A DNA stretch of 64,000 nt from Xenopus tropicalis (Eukaryota; Chordata; Amphibia; Anura; Pipidae), in NCBI RefSeq assembly GCF_000004195.4, contig NC_030684.2, positions 106,097,929 through 106,161,928 of the forward strand. The letters run 5' to 3'. The notes beneath the pieces were generated by a model, which was given only the letters and a program-made list of their open reading frames with translations, searched no databases and was not told the origin of the DNA. Shown piece by piece: positions 1 through 10,368 of the stretch. A program made the translations under genes and the position numbers. Position 1 is the stretch's first letter; each line of letters starts with the position of its first letter.

Positions 1-312
1 AGTTCAACCATAATGCCTATATATAACCTGCCTAACTACTAGTTGATCCAGAGGAAGGCAAAAAACCCCATCTGAAGCCTCTCTAATTTGCCGCAGAGGG
101 GAAAAAATTCCTTCCTGACTCCAAGATGGCAATCGGACCAGTCCCTGGATCAACTTGTACTAAGAGCTATCTCCCATAACCCTGTATTCCCTCACTTGCT
201 AAGAATCCATCCAGCCCCTTCTTAAAGTTATATAATGTATCAGCCAGCACGACTGATTCGGGGAGGGAATTCCAGAACTTCACAGCTCTCACTGTAAAAG
301 ACTCGTTGCAAG
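1..312 (-). mobile_element. CR1/L3-like LINE 3' end fragment
   Basis: Read on the - strand, the segment encodes the C-terminus of a LINE reverse-transcriptase ORF (FWNSLPESVVLADTLYNFKK, then GLDGFLASEGIQGYGR and stop). A 3' tail with GGTTGAACT follows near position 1. It is parallel to, but clearly a different family from, the CR1 copy at 11212-15008, which ends [20 protein letters not shown]. It lies in a NUMB intron. Confidence 0.75.
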
Positions 313-565
313 TTATCGCAAACGCTTGATTGCAGTTATTGCTGCTAAGGGTAGCCCAACCAGTTATTAGGTTCAGGGGGCAATTACTTTTTCACACAGG
401 GCCATGTAGGTTTGGATTTTTTTTCTCCCTAAATAATAAAAACCCTCATTTAAAAACTGCATTTTGTGTTTACTTGTGTTATCTTTGACTAATAGTTAAA
501 TGTGTTTGATGATCAGAAACATTTTGTGTGACAAACATGCAAAAATAAGAAATCAGGAATCATTC
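313..565 (+). mobile_element. Tc1-like transposon 3' end fragment
   Basis: On the + strand the segment encodes YRKRLIAVIAAKGSPTSY and stop, the usual C-terminus of a Tc1-family transposase. AT-rich terminal sequence with GGGCAATTACTTTTTCACAC follows. Only the 3' end survives and it abuts the LINE fragment on its left, so it is an old truncated insertion. Confidence 0.7.
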
Positions 566-855
566 CTGGGACAAGCAGGGTTTAGCTAGGCCTCTGTATA
601 TTGTCACTAGAGAAAATTTTTCCTTCAATAAAGTAACTTTTGTGAGCAAGAAATGTTTTATTGCAGATGCAATCTGTGTTAGTAACCTGTATAGAGTAGG
701 TCGCCATGGAAAGCATTTGCACAATAGCTTGAGAACTTGTGACACTGAGGTGCCACCTTCTGGCAGAACAGAGTGCATGGCTTCCTGTACTAAATAACCC
801 TTGGGAATTTCTTTGCACTAGTACTAATGTTCTGTGTGACTTTTTAACATTCCAG

Positions 856-996
856 GATCTTCTGGTTGACCAGACTATTGAGAAAGTCTCCTTCTGTGCT
901 CCAGATAGAAATTTTGACAGAGCCTTTTCTTATATCTGTCGTGATGGTACAACTAGGCGATGGATCTGTCACTGCTTCATGGCTGTTAAAGATACG
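856..996 (+). CDS. numb: NUMB exon: central PTB domain
   Basis: This 47-codon, phase 0-0 exon begins after TTCCAG and ends before GTCAGT. It encodes [20 protein letters not shown] followed by a stretch ending [10 protein letters not shown]. These are the central beta strands of the phosphotyrosine-binding fold, which binds peptide motifs in membrane-associated partners. It is almost identical to mammalian NUMB as I remember it. Confidence 0.95.
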
Positions 997-3900
997 GTCA
1001 GTACATTAACCAGTTTGCTCTTAACCAATGGATTAACATTCCTAAAGAAGAATTTATGAAATTAAGATTAGTATTTTATAATAATGACAGGGCTGCCTCC
1101 CTCGGCTTTGTTACCCTAAAATCCATTTCTTTAATAGCTCAAAGGGGGCACTGCCATTATTCTGCACAGCAAGCAATAAGATTTTAAAAAAAGCATATAT
1201 GAATTAAATTCCCTTTTCCTTTGCTAATTAGGAGAGGCAACAGTCCTGTTAAACACAGTTGAATATGACCGGGTCTGGGCATTAGAGAAATGGGTAACTG
1301 ACTGCACCTTGGTGTAGTGCTGTCTGTAATAGCTTTCTATTGGCATAAGTTGGAGTCATTGGATAATTCATTGCACCATGCAACCCTCTATCAGTTGAAT
1401 ACATGCATACCCAACCGTCAGTATCTAGCTCCATGCTAGAACTATATAAGATAAGACGCAAGCTCACAAAGTTTACACAGATGCAGTAATCCATAGCAAT
1501 ATGATTTTTACTTTCTAAAGGGACCGGTCACCCTACAAAATAATTCCATATTCTTTTCTATTGTGTTTGTCAAGCAAAATAAATTTCACTTACACTATAT
1601 AAATTTTAAACTTGTTTCCTTCAGTCTTGGGATTTACAGTCACAGCAAGCTGGCAAGGCACCATTTTGTGGACACTGTTATTAAGGCAAGCTTTGTATCA
1701 CCCCAAAACCTTGTGTATTTTTTGCCAGAATTGGGGACCTGATGCCCATGCACTGGATACACAATTAGATGGTGAGGTGGGAGGGGGATAAGTGAGTGCT
1801 GAATGGAAAGTAAAGGTAATTGTCTGTCCCACCTCTATGCCTTGGGCATAGAGGCGGGGCAGGCAATATTTGATTGACAGCTGAGATTTTTAAATGCCTT
1901 AATAACAAAGGAATTCTGATTTCATGTTTATTTTGAAAAAGCTTTTTATGTCTGGGTGACAGGTCCCCTTTTAACAGATGAACAGTAAATGCCACTGATT
2001 AGTTACCATAAAGCAGTTCTGACCAACTTATTACAGGTAGTGGGCCAAATATCATATAGCATGTTCTAGGGCCGGATTAAATGAAAATTATGTCATACAG
2101 TAAAGTCTTTGGAACCTTTATACAGACTGGGTTTTTTTTTTAAATACTTTGGAGGGCCCTCATTCAGTTTGTGGGCCTCTAGTTGCACGACCATACTATA
2201 GATGATTAGAACTGTAGTAAACTTTGCAGCTTTAATTAGCAGTTTACATCATGATTTCAAAGACAAGGAAAAGTGCATTTTTGCCCAGGCTAGTGCTTTA
2301 GTTTAGAGGAAACAACACCGTGTTTACTGCACCCCCTTGTGCAGATTCTTATTCACACATGCGCAGTAGCATATCTATCCCATATGACCATCATTTTGCC
2401 CACCCATCAGGTCTTGGGAATAGAGCAAAGCATCTACCAATGAGTTAAAGAACCTAGCATTTAAATATTGTAATTGTAAAAATAATGTAAATGTAGAATG
2501 TCATTGTGATGTTAACAACCTGGCCAGTACTTTTCTGTTAGTGTCCCTATTACTCTAACAGGGCGAGAGGCTCAGCCATGCTGTTGGATGTGCATTTGCT
2601 GCTTGTCTTGAGAGGAAGCAGAAGCGGGAAAAGGAGTGTGGAGTGACTGCTACATTTGATGCCAGCAGAACTACTTTCACCCGGGAAGGCTCTTTCAGGG
2701 TCACCACAGCCACAGAGCAAGCAGAGAGAGAGGAAGTCATGAAGCAGATACAGGAATCCAGGAAAGGTAATATCTGTTTATGTCTAATGAGGTTTGATAA
2801 ATAAGGTATAAATTTAAGTGAGGAGGTCAGCAGAAATAGTCTGTTGAAGTGACTTAGTTAAAGAAAAACTATACCCCCAGAATGAATACTTAACTAACAG
2901 TTTATATAATGTTAAGTGACCTATTAAAGTATCATGGCAAACTGGAATATATATATATATATATTTATATCAGTAAGTATTGCCTGTTTGCATCCTTTCC
3001 CTTGATCCACCATTTAGTAATGGGCTGTGTGCTCCCTCAGCGATCAGCTGACAGGAAATAATGTAGCTCTAATGGACCCCCTCCTCTTGTTGGACTTATT
3101 TACATGTTTATTGTCATTTTCTAGGAACTTTATTACATTTTATTTGATTCTCTATGTGTATTTTTAAAGCTTTATATTTTTCTTCATTGAGGAGCCTTGG
3201 TTCATGATGTATAAATTACTGACATTGAATAATATGTTCTTTATCCAATATGCCATGATTTTACTAAACTATCTTAACTGTATGTTAGAAAAGTACAGAA
3301 ATGCAATGTTTGATCTCTGTTAACATCACAAGATCTGAAGGGTGGCTCAATTACTCCATTGCCTTGCATTTGCAGAGCTGGAAGTGAAAGCACCAGTCGT
3401 ACCAGCAGCACCTTCAACAACTGTGTCTTCCACTCCAACCCCAGTGCTACAATCCTCTCCAACCTCTGAGGTGTTTGTGGTCCAGGACAGTAAAGATCTA
3501 AATTACCCCCATGCAATCCCTCGAAGGCATGCTCCTGTGGAACAGCTTGCCAGACAGGGCTCCTTCCGGGGTTTTCCTGCTCTCAGCCAAAAAATGTCCC
3601 CATTCAAGCGTCAGCTTTCCTTAAGGATCAATGAGCTGCCATCAACTGTTCAAAGAAAATCTGACTTTCAGGCTACAAATCCAGGTGAGGCCATCCACAT
3701 CTATAGGTTAAACATAAAGGTCCATAACGTTGTACATCACATGGTGTAACACATTTTTAGGCTGATGGCCCATGGGGAGATTAGTCGCCTGTGATTAAAT
3801 CTCTGCTACCGTGGGCGACTAATCTCCCTGAAATGGCTTTCCATTGGCAATAAAGTGAATTGCTTGTGGAAAGGCATATTGTCTCTTTGTTTCCCGAAGT

Positions 3901-6900
3901 CACACAAAGTTTTCGTTTCAGAAGTTTGAACTTCAGAAAACAAAGCAAAGCATAGACCTTTCTAAAAGCGATTTCACTTTATAGCTGGTGGAAAGGCATT
4001 TCGGAGAGATTAGTTGCCCACGGTTAAATCTCTGGTATCCCAGCAGCCTAAGAGATGTTGTAAGTTAAGATGGTGAATAGATTAGCCTTGTGTGATATAG
4101 GTAAAGCTATCCTATCCTAAGGCTGCTTGTTTTATAATTGGTTCAATACCAGAACTCAGTGTTGCTCACAGTTTGAAAAGTTTTTCCCCAGCTCATTTTC
4201 AAACTAAACTGGGTTTTTCTCAGCATGATTTAAAGCAGGTGGTTTTTAAAACTATCATTGGTGAACTTTGATTTCTTTATCTGTCTCCAGATGCAGCACA
4301 TCATGTTGATAGTGTCATTTTAAGTCTGTACTCCCTACTTGTTAGTTACATTTTGACCTGCTGGTTAAATGCATTAGCTTTTCTCTGCATGAGAACATTT
4401 TTAGCTCATTATCTCTCTAAACTTGCTTTTCCTATGAGGTGAAACATTGCTAATGTTTGCTGCGTTATATTTTAGTTGCAGAGATGGAAGGAGAAAACGA
4501 CAGCATAAGTGCCCTGTGTTCCCAGATCACAAACACTTTCAGCATGCCACCTGAGGATCCATTCACTTCTGCGCCCATGACTAAAGCCACCACACCACAG
4601 TCCCCACCTTTTGAAGGTTTGTAAGCCTGCACTGATTCACTGTTCTAATGTACGCTTCACTGTAACTCATTGTAGTGGCATTTTATTCTGATAACAAGAT
4701 TATTATATGTAGCAGTATTCATTCCAAGAAAGCTCTGTATGTAATGTTTTGGGGGATGCTCCCCCTTCCTCAGGTGCTCTTGAGGAAGGGTGAGCATCCC
4801 TCAAAACGTTGTGTGCAGAGATCCCAATAAAATAACTTTTTTTTTTTTTTTTTACTACAATTGCTGGATTCGAATGCCATTTGTTACAGTTTTGTGTTGT
4901 TGCTACGTATTGGGCTCCTGGGCAACAGAGCTTAGAGATCTAAACGTCATTGCAATCATTGAATATGTTTTCACAAGATTGGGAAGTATTTTCTAAAAGC
5001 TCTGTATGGCATAAAGTTTAGTTTCTTAGAGAAACTAAAAAAACTTAATTACATTTCATTTTTTTCAATAAAACCTTACACACCAGTGACAATGGGAGAA
5101 ATGTTGAGATATATATATATATATATAAATAATATATATAAGATCTGCTTATGTTTTGAATTGAATCAAGAATGTCTTGTATAATTTGTAATATAACTTG
5201 TATGGGCGTGTTGGCTAATCCTGTCATGCATGCTACCAACCATTGGCAGAATGTTTACACGCGTATAACTCCCGCCCTTTGGTGCTGTGTTGTGGTATAT
5301 ATGTATTTGTGTGTATGCTTTGTGTATGTATATATGTTTGTGCATATAGATGTTATGTGTGTATAGTCATGTGAAAAATAAGTACACCCCGCATAAGAAT
5401 TTCCTTTTTTACATACATATGAATAGGTGATCTTCATTCAAACCGTATATAAAGATAAAGCTGATGAAATTAAACAAAAAAACAAGGAGAAATTGACTTT
5501 GCACTCATTTATTCAAAAATAACAGATATGTCATTCTATCTGTGGCAATACCTCTAATACATGCCATTGGCCCTTTTGGCAGAAACAATCCCAAGTACAA
5601 CTCTCAACCAGTTCAAACATTAAATGGGAAATAATTATTTTCTTCTACTCAATGCAAAACTTTTTCAGCAGTGCAATGTGATTTAGATCCAAGCTTTCAC
5701 TTGGCCTTTCCAGAACCCTTTATTTCTATTTTGAACTAGTCCTTGGTGAATTTACTGGACTGTTAAAGGCAGTGATCGCCAACCAGTGACTCAGGGACAA
5801 CATGTTGCTCACCGCCCCCATTGATGTTGCGGTCAGTGGCCTCAAAGTAGGTGCCCATTTATATATTTTTGGCTTCGAGACACATTTTAGAAGCACAGAG
5901 ACACAGTTTTACTCCAAGCAATGCCTCCTGCAGGCCAGCAGTCACATGGGGCTAACAAATAGCCAATCACAGTCCTTACTTGGCATCCCCATAGACATTT
6001 TTTCCATACGTGTGGGGCACACCATCACTTTTTACATCTGAGTGTGGTTCACAAGTAAGAAAAGATTGGGGGATCCCTGATTTAGGGTCATTGTCATGAT
6101 GCAAGGTCCACTTTCAGTTGTGCATCAATCAATCTGACAGATGGTCTCACTTTCTTCTCACACATCCTTGAACACATCCAGTTGGTATCCAGCTCTTTTT
6201 GCAATTGGTTTTTGCCAAACATTTCTTTTTGCATTGAAGCCAAACTATCTCGCCTTGTTTGTCCAGAGCACATTGATCTCCTTTATCTATCAGTATTATT
6301 AATAAGAAGATCAGATCACTGCGCACGTGTATGTGTGTATATACAATATATATACTGTGAAATCGCTGCCCAGCATATAACATATTTCTCACTGCTTCTG
6401 TTTTTATGTGTGTTCCAGCACAACTAATATCACGTTTTATGCTCCTTTTTAGTAAATGGCACTGCCTCTGCATTCAGTTTGCCTGCTGCTACACCAACAC
6501 CAATCTCTGTAACCAGCACCGCAGCAGCACCTGTGCGTGAGACCAACCCTTGGGCAAATGCTCCCGCGGCTTCTAACTTACCAGTCACTACCACTGGGAC
6601 ACTGTCTGTAGCCCCCTTAGTTGGTAAGACAGCTGTGCGCTTCTTTGTGTTTCACAGCATAGAAAAAGACATAGAAATAAGTAAAATGAAGATTTCAAAA
6701 ATTTGTCAATCTGCTTGCAGCTTCCATCTTTTCCACCCGTCTGATTGGGCTAAAGTAAATCAACAGCCGTTTTGAAGAATTTGTGAAACAAATTCCATTA
6801 TATTTGAAGTGCAACACACAATGATTCTTCACAATAAAGCGCCCAGTGCAAACAATAAAACAATCTCCTCCATCGGTCACTGTATGATAAATATGCCCAC

Positions 6901-8504
6901 TCAAAAGTAACAACGTTTCCTCAAAATTGTAGACGAAGAAGCTAAGATGCACACAGGAAAATGAGGAGGTGGAATTTGTCTATTATGGCACCACAGAAAA
7001 TAAAACACAGTGGGGCAAATTTTTAAACACTGGGCAAATTTGCACCAGGGCAGTAACCCTTAGCAACCAATCAGTGGTTAGATTTTTCCAACCAGCTGCA
7101 GGTTGAACACTAAAATCAGTCATCTGATTGGTTTCTATGTGTTATTGCCCAGGTGCAAATTTGCCCAGTGTTTATAAATGACCCCCCACAGACAAACCAA
7201 GAAATCCTACTCGTCTCTGTATGTGACACAGACACACAGTTTAGGTTTATTATTTGCTACATACAGGATTATTATTTGCTACATACAGGATTATTATTTG
7301 CTGCATACAGGATTATTATTTGCTACATACAGGATTATTATTTGCTGCATACAGGATTATTATTTGCTACATACAGGATTATTATTTGCTACATACAGGA
7401 TTATTATTTGCTACATACAGGATTATTATTTGCTGCATACAGGATTATTATTTGCTGCATACAGGATTATTATTTGCTACATACAGGATTATTATTTGCT
7501 GCATACAGGATTATTATTTGCTGCATACAGGATTATTATTTGCTGCATACAGGATTATTATTTGCTACATACAGGATTATTATTTGCTGCATACAGGATT
7601 ATTATTTGCTGCATACAGGATTATTATTTGCTACATACAGTATTATTATTAGCAGCTACTTGAAAGTGGCTAAAATAGCATTCTTTGATTCATGCATTTG
7701 TATAACAGACTAGTTTGGAATTTTGACACATACTCTGTTGCCCTATAAAAGGGTTGAGGTTACAACTTGAACTCCTTTCATATGTATACTCACTGTTTTA
7801 ACTATTTTTTCTTAGGTCCTGTCCCTTCATCTGGTACTCACCAGTCAAACCACAAACGAACACCCTCTGAGGCAGACCGTTGGCTTGAAGAAGTATCCAA
7901 AACAATCATGCAAAGACAGTCTCCAGTTCCTGCAGTCCCAACTCAGCCTATGGTACAACCTGCCCTTGCCGCACCACAGCCTAACCAGCCTTACCTGGCC
8001 AATGCTTATGTGACCTCACAGTCTATGCCTGTCTCTGTTGTCCCAGGTCTGCACCCTCCCTTCATGCCTGTGCAGCCACCATACTCTGTAGCCAATGGAA
8101 TGAGCTACCCAGCTTCCAGTGTTCCAGTTGTTGGCATAACCCCTTCTCAAATGGTAGCTAATGTTTTCGGAGTTGCAAGTCCACAGGTATTCCAGCCTAA
8201 GCCATCTCCAAATTTAGCCACACAGCAAACCTATCCAACTTATGAAGCATCCAGTGCATCCAGCAGTCCATTCTATAAGCCTCCTGCCCAGCAACAGAAT
8301 GGCTCTGTTGCTTTTAATGGGGTTGAAAGTAGTGGGTGGGAATTGGGCGCTAAGAGCCAGCAAGCTCCAGCTGCCCCTCCTCCTGTAGACCCATTTGAAG
8401 CTCAATGGGCAGCTCTTGAAGGCAAATCTAGACCACGTGCAAACCCATCTCCTACAAATCCTTTCTCTAGTGACCTTCAAAAGACTTTTGAAATTGAACT
8501 ATAG
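856..8504 (+). CDS. numb: NUMB endocytic adaptor, 3' half of gene (6 coding exons)
   Basis: The coding exons join as 856-996, 2562-2766, 3376-3684, 4476-4616, 6453-6623 and 7816-8504. Every boundary has GT/AG and the phases chain 0-0-1-1-1-1 to the stop, giving 551 codons plus stop. NUMB is a membrane-associated adaptor that antagonises Notch and links cargo to clathrin endocytosis. The piece seen here has the second half of the PTB domain, a basic serine-rich stretch with the RQGSFRGF and RQLSLRIN phosphorylation-type sites, a Pro/Ser/Ala-rich region, a DPFEAQW motif (AP-2 alpha-ear type) and a C-terminal NPFSS motif (EH-domain type) just before the end FEIEL. The N-terminus and the first half of the PTB lie upstream of the window. 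NUMBL is the main alternative, but the close match to mammalian NUMB around [15 protein letters not shown] and at the C-terminus favours NUMB. Confidence 0.96.
997..1518 (+). other. NUMB intron sequence, nothing recognised
   Basis: Intronic DNA with the donor GTCAGT at its left edge. I see no exon-like segment, RNA gene or clear repeat before the MITE that begins at about 1519. Confidence 0.5.
1519..1970. mobile_element. TTAA-type MITE (GGTGACAGGTCCCC termini)
   Basis: The ends are inverted: AAGGGACCGGTCACCC on the left and GGGTGACAGGTCCCCTT on the right, followed by TTAA at 1971-1974. The left flank is CTAA, one base off. An internal motif CCTCTATGCCTTGGGCATAG recurs in a second copy near 30970. 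The TTAA duplications suggest piggyBac-type mobilisation (inference). Confidence 0.7.
2562..2766 (+). CDS. numb: NUMB exon: C-terminal PTB helix and basic linker
   Basis: The exon starts in phase 0 with [20 protein letters not shown], the long C-terminal alpha-helix that caps a PTB domain. It continues through [19 protein letters not shown] and the acidic/basic segment ending MKQIQESRK, then splits the next codon (phase 1). The acceptor is CTCTAACAG and the donor is GTAATA. Confidence 0.95.
2872..3092. mobile_element. TTAA-type MITE fragment (AACTATACCCCCA termini)
   Basis: The left end TTAAAGAAAAACTATACCCCC has TTAA at 2868-2871. The interior, with its (AT)n run, CATTTAGTAATGGGCTGTGT and a polypurine stretch, matches in inverted order the complete copy at 27997-28411. 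The right end is missing, so this is a truncated copy in a NUMB intron. Confidence 0.65.
3376..3684 (+). CDS. numb: NUMB exon: regulatory basic/serine region
   Basis: The phase 1-1 exon (309 nt) opens with a Pro/Val/Ser/Thr-rich stretch that is less conserved. It then enters the highly conserved [19 protein letters not shown] segment, the [20 protein letters not shown] segment and [17 protein letters not shown] and RQLSL match the known aPKC/CaMK target and 14-3-3 type serines of mammalian NUMB; those roles come from family knowledge. The acceptor is TTTGCAG and the donor GTGAGG. Confidence 0.94.
3756..4055. mobile_element. Harbinger-like MITE (GGGGAGATTAGTCGCC), degraded
   Basis: The sequence GGGGAGATTAGTCGCCTG near 3775 is mirrored by GGGCGACTAATCTCCC near 3815. 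A second set of arms lies around 3850-4040 (CTTGTGGAAAGGCAT / GCTGGTGGAAAGGCATTTCG). The same termini occur at 34640-34745 and 63277-63495. Confidence 0.55.
4476..4616 (+). CDS. numb: NUMB exon: acidic segment with DPF motif
   Basis: This 141-nt, phase 1-1 exon reads [20 protein letters not shown] and then a run with [11 protein letters not shown] and TPQSPPFE. The alternative AG at 4480-4481 would give the wrong phase, so TTTTAG ending at 4475 is chosen. It matches the mammalian segment containing SISSLCSQITN and EDPF. It can be skipped without breaking frame. Confidence 0.93.
4741..4855. repeat. Inverted repeat with AAACGTT motif and poly(T)
   Basis: GGATGCTCCCCCTTCCTCA and TGAGGAAGGGTGAGCATCC form a short hairpin at about 4754-4800. 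CAAAACGTTGTGTG, AATAAAATAA and a 20-base T run follow. This resembles the short GAAACGTT-type interspersed repeats of frogs that also appear near 26800, 28860 and 44600. Confidence 0.5.
5109..5145. repeat. (TA)n microsatellite
   Basis: A run of alternating TA with one AAT interruption, in a NUMB intron. A degenerate GTATAT/TGTGTA tract also lies at about 5290-5360. Confidence 0.8.
5370..6300 (-). mobile_element. Degraded Tc1/mariner-like element split by a hAT MITE
   Basis: The left part starts GTCATGTGAAAAATAAGTAC. The right part contains GGGTCATTGTCATGATGCAA and a stretch on cysteine-rich antisense frames that resembles the antisense of Tc1/mariner transposase (compare GGTCGTTGTCCTGCTGGAAG in the better-preserved Tc1 copy at 32220). 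It is interrupted at 5770-6079. No intact frame remains; the assignment is tentative. Confidence 0.4.
5770..6079 (+). mobile_element. hAT MITE, CAGTGATC...GGGATCCCTG family
   Basis: The element begins CAGTGATCGCCAACCAGTG and ends GGGGGATCCCTG. It shares an interior (ATGTTGCTCACC, GTGGCCTCAAAG, CACATGGGGCTAACAAATAG) with the copies at 10061-10360 and 10984-15087. Its 8-bp flanks, GTTAAAGG and ATTTAGGG, agree only partly, so the duplication has decayed. Confidence 0.75.
6453..6623 (+). CDS. numb: NUMB exon: proline-rich cassette exon
   Basis: This 171-nt phase 1-1 exon encodes [20 protein letters not shown], then [14 protein letters not shown], and ends VAPLV plus a split codon. NGTxSAF and the PVRETNPWA motif identify it as the counterpart of the mammalian proline-rich-region exon that is alternatively included to make long and short NUMB isoforms. 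Its symmetric phase would allow the same switch here. The donor is GTAAGA. Confidence 0.9.
7011..7188. mobile_element. Short TIR MITE (TGGGGCAAATTT)
   Basis: It begins TGGGGCAAATTTTTAAACAC and ends ATAAATGACCCCCCA. Internal inverted segments ACTGGGCAAATTTGCACC and GGTGCAAATTTGCCCAGT are exact complements. The 178-bp foldback lies in the NUMB intron upstream of the last exon. Confidence 0.7.
7244..7640 (+). repeat. 22-bp minisatellite, 18 copies
   Basis: The unit ATTATTATTTGCTACATACA plus GG repeats 18 times with almost no change except one A/G site (CTACATAC or CTGCATAC). In order the variants read A A G A G A A A G G A G G G A G G A. The last unit ends CAGT instead of CAGG. Because 22 is not divisible by three, the array produces long cyclic open frames in all three + frames; these are not genes. 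It ends about 175 bases upstream of the acceptor of the last NUMB exon. Confidence 0.95.
7816..8504 (+). CDS. numb: NUMB last coding exon: C-terminal endocytic motifs
   Basis: The exon starts in phase 1 after TTTTCTTAG and runs 229 codons plus the split one to TAG at 8502-8504. It holds [15 protein letters not shown], a long Pro/Gln/Ala-rich stretch, [42 protein letters not shown] and terminal FEIEL. The DPF and NPF motifs are the AP-2 and EH-domain (EPS15) docking sites known in the family. Mammals carry an extra short TEWGQ-type peptide before this point that I do not see here. Confidence 0.95.
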
Positions 8505-9655
8505 AGTTGGACTGAACAAGCAAACAGTCTCTGTGAGGAGTAGCAGTGTTTTAAGGATTCCAAATCTCTTCTTGCAAATCCATCTCTTTAGAATTACACA
8601 TAAAAGGACCAAGAGGGGGGGCATGAAAATTCCATTGGACAGTAACTGCAATGGAGGTCTGTGGGAATATTAAGAATATCCATCCCCACAGATCTCATCT
8701 ACCCTGCGTTGGCACAGAAAATCAGAGACGAACCTGGACAGTGGTCATGGCAAGGCGGGAGTAAAACTGGCCGCCCACTGGAGATATGACTCTCTGCAGA
8801 ACCACTGCAGTGCCTGAGCTTCCATATTGAAAGATATGTGTAAATATGTATGGAGACTGAAAGGGGGGTGGGGGGGAAATGTTTAACTGCCTTTTATGCC
8901 AAAGGGGGCTGGAGCACACTGTTGAGTATTGCATTGCAGCCCGCTCTGGCAGCAAAGGGCTCAAGCCAAAATCTTTATTTTTATGCATTACAAATATTTT
9001 AAATAGCGTGGGTTAATTCATAAGTTTGTAAGTAATCTTGCCAAAGGTTAAACGAAGCTGGAAAGTTCAGTTGTCATTAATTGTATATAAGATTTAGCTG
9101 CTATTTCCTAAAGAACTGGACTGGCTGTGGTTTTATTTTCATGCGCTTTAGGCCACCTTCCTTGTATGTAGCACATTGCTTTAAACAATCACGACCAAGA
9201 GAAATATCTCTATTATACTTTTAATGAAAGAGCAGTATTGCATGGTGTAACAGCCATAGCGGACTATTTTCTTTCCTGTAATCCGATATTACACAAGAAA
9301 GATATATATATTCTCTATATAAATGTTTCTTTTTGGCATACCGCTGGAGTTTTTATATATGTATACTTATATATATTTATATATTAATATATATGATTAT
9401 ATATATTAATATATATGTTTTAGACTTTTAATACCACTATGATCTAATGCACAGAAGACTTTATTTCATTCTCATTATTGACTTTCACTGTTTCTGTAAA
9501 TTCTTTTCATTCATAGTTTTATTTTTTTTATTGTATACCTCAAATCATCCTAAGCACACACTCTCTTCTTTATGTGTAAATGTTGGTTTCGCATCTATGT
9601 GTATATTTGTACTGATTTACAGTCTTCTTTAACAAATAAATGTTGGTGGTGGAAA
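8505..9655 (+). other. numb: NUMB 3' UTR
   Basis: This is about 1.15 kb of non-coding sequence after the NUMB stop. It has an AT-rich core of TATATA runs at about 9300-9420 and several ATTTA-like stretches. It ends shortly after the poly(A) signal at 9635-9640. There is no long reading frame with gene-like character. Confidence 0.8.
9635..9640 (+). terminator. numb: NUMB poly(A) signal AATAAA
   Basis: A canonical AATAAA is followed by TGTTGGTGGTGG, a GT-rich element of the kind found just downstream of vertebrate cleavage sites. It is the first well-placed hexamer for the NUMB transcript. Other weak A/T-rich sites exist within the UTR. Confidence 0.75.
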
Positions 9656-9745
9656 AAAAGCTTCTTTTCTTGTGGTTTTCTTGTGCTTGGCCAATTGTAG
9701 TTTTTTTTTTTTTGTTTTTTTTTTTACTTTTCTGTGTTAAATGTT

Positions 9746-10035
9746 TTTTTGTTTTTTTTTTTGTATTAAATCCGTTTATTTTCAAAAAGATAGTAAAGCT
9801 TCACATTATACATTTATAGCCTTTTACATTCAGACAATTTTGTTTCCACATTCTTTACATCTTATCTATTTCTAATATAGATACCTTAGAAAGAGGCTAT
9901 CGTATATGTTGAGGAATAGAAAGGAATGAGGGAGGGTAGGGGTAGGACTAGGTAATGATAGAGGAAAGTAAAGATGAGTGGAAAAGAAATAGAAAATACA
10001 AGAAAGATATAAACTACAGAAGTGGTGCGGTCTTC
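9746..10035 (-). mobile_element. 5'-truncated L1-style retro-insertion with 14-bp TSD
   Basis: CTGTGTTAAATGTT occurs at 9732-9745 and again at 10036-10049. Between them, the left end is a long T run followed by the complement of an AATAAA (CGTTTATTTTC). On the - strand this reads as a 3' end with poly(A) signal and poly(A) tail. That is the signature of target-primed reverse transcription. The roughly 290-bp body has no coding capacity and its family is unknown. Confidence 0.75.
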
Positions 10036-10060
10036 CTGTGTTAAATGTTATGCTTTAAAG

Positions 10061-10360
10061 CAGTGATCCCCAACCAGTGGTCTGTGAGTGACATGTTGCT
10101 CACCAACCCCTTGGATATTGCTCCCAGTGGCCTCAAAGCTTATTTTTGAATTTCTGGCTTGGAGGAAAGTTTTGGTTGCATAAAACCCAGTGAAAAGCCA
10201 AATGGAGCCTTCTATAGGCTACCAGTCCACATAGGGGCTAATAAATAGCCAATTATAGCTCTTATTTGCACCCCCAGGAACCTCTTCCATGCTTGTGTTG
10301 CTCACCTACACTTTTTCCATTTGAATGTGGCTCACAGGTATAAAAGGTTTGGGATCCCTG
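10061..10360 (+). mobile_element. hAT MITE with perfect 8-bp TSD
   Basis: The 300-bp element starts CAGTGATCCCCAACCAGTGG and ends GGTTTGGGATCCCTG. It is flanked on both sides by the identical CTTTAAAG (10053-10060 and 10361-10368). An 8-bp duplication with CAG-type ends is diagnostic of hAT transposition. It serves as the reference copy for the family. Confidence 0.88.
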
Positions 10361-10368
10361 CTTTAAAG

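Noticed and set aside
4790..4996. Open frame starting near the 4.79-kb hairpin
   Set aside because: It begins in a repeat, crosses a poly(T) run and has no similarity or splice context.
7244..7640. CRISPR-like array
   Set aside because: The 22-bp units are directly adjacent with no unique spacers, in a vertebrate intron. It is a minisatellite.
7153..7713. Long repetitive open frames on the + strand (up to about 186 residues)
   Set aside because: They run through the 22-bp minisatellite, whose period is not divisible by three. All three frames stay open by construction, and no splice or codon evidence supports a protein.
5109..9420. TATA-rich tracts as promoters
   Set aside because: The (TA)n runs at 5109-5145 and 9300-9420 are microsatellite or UTR sequence without any transcription-start context.
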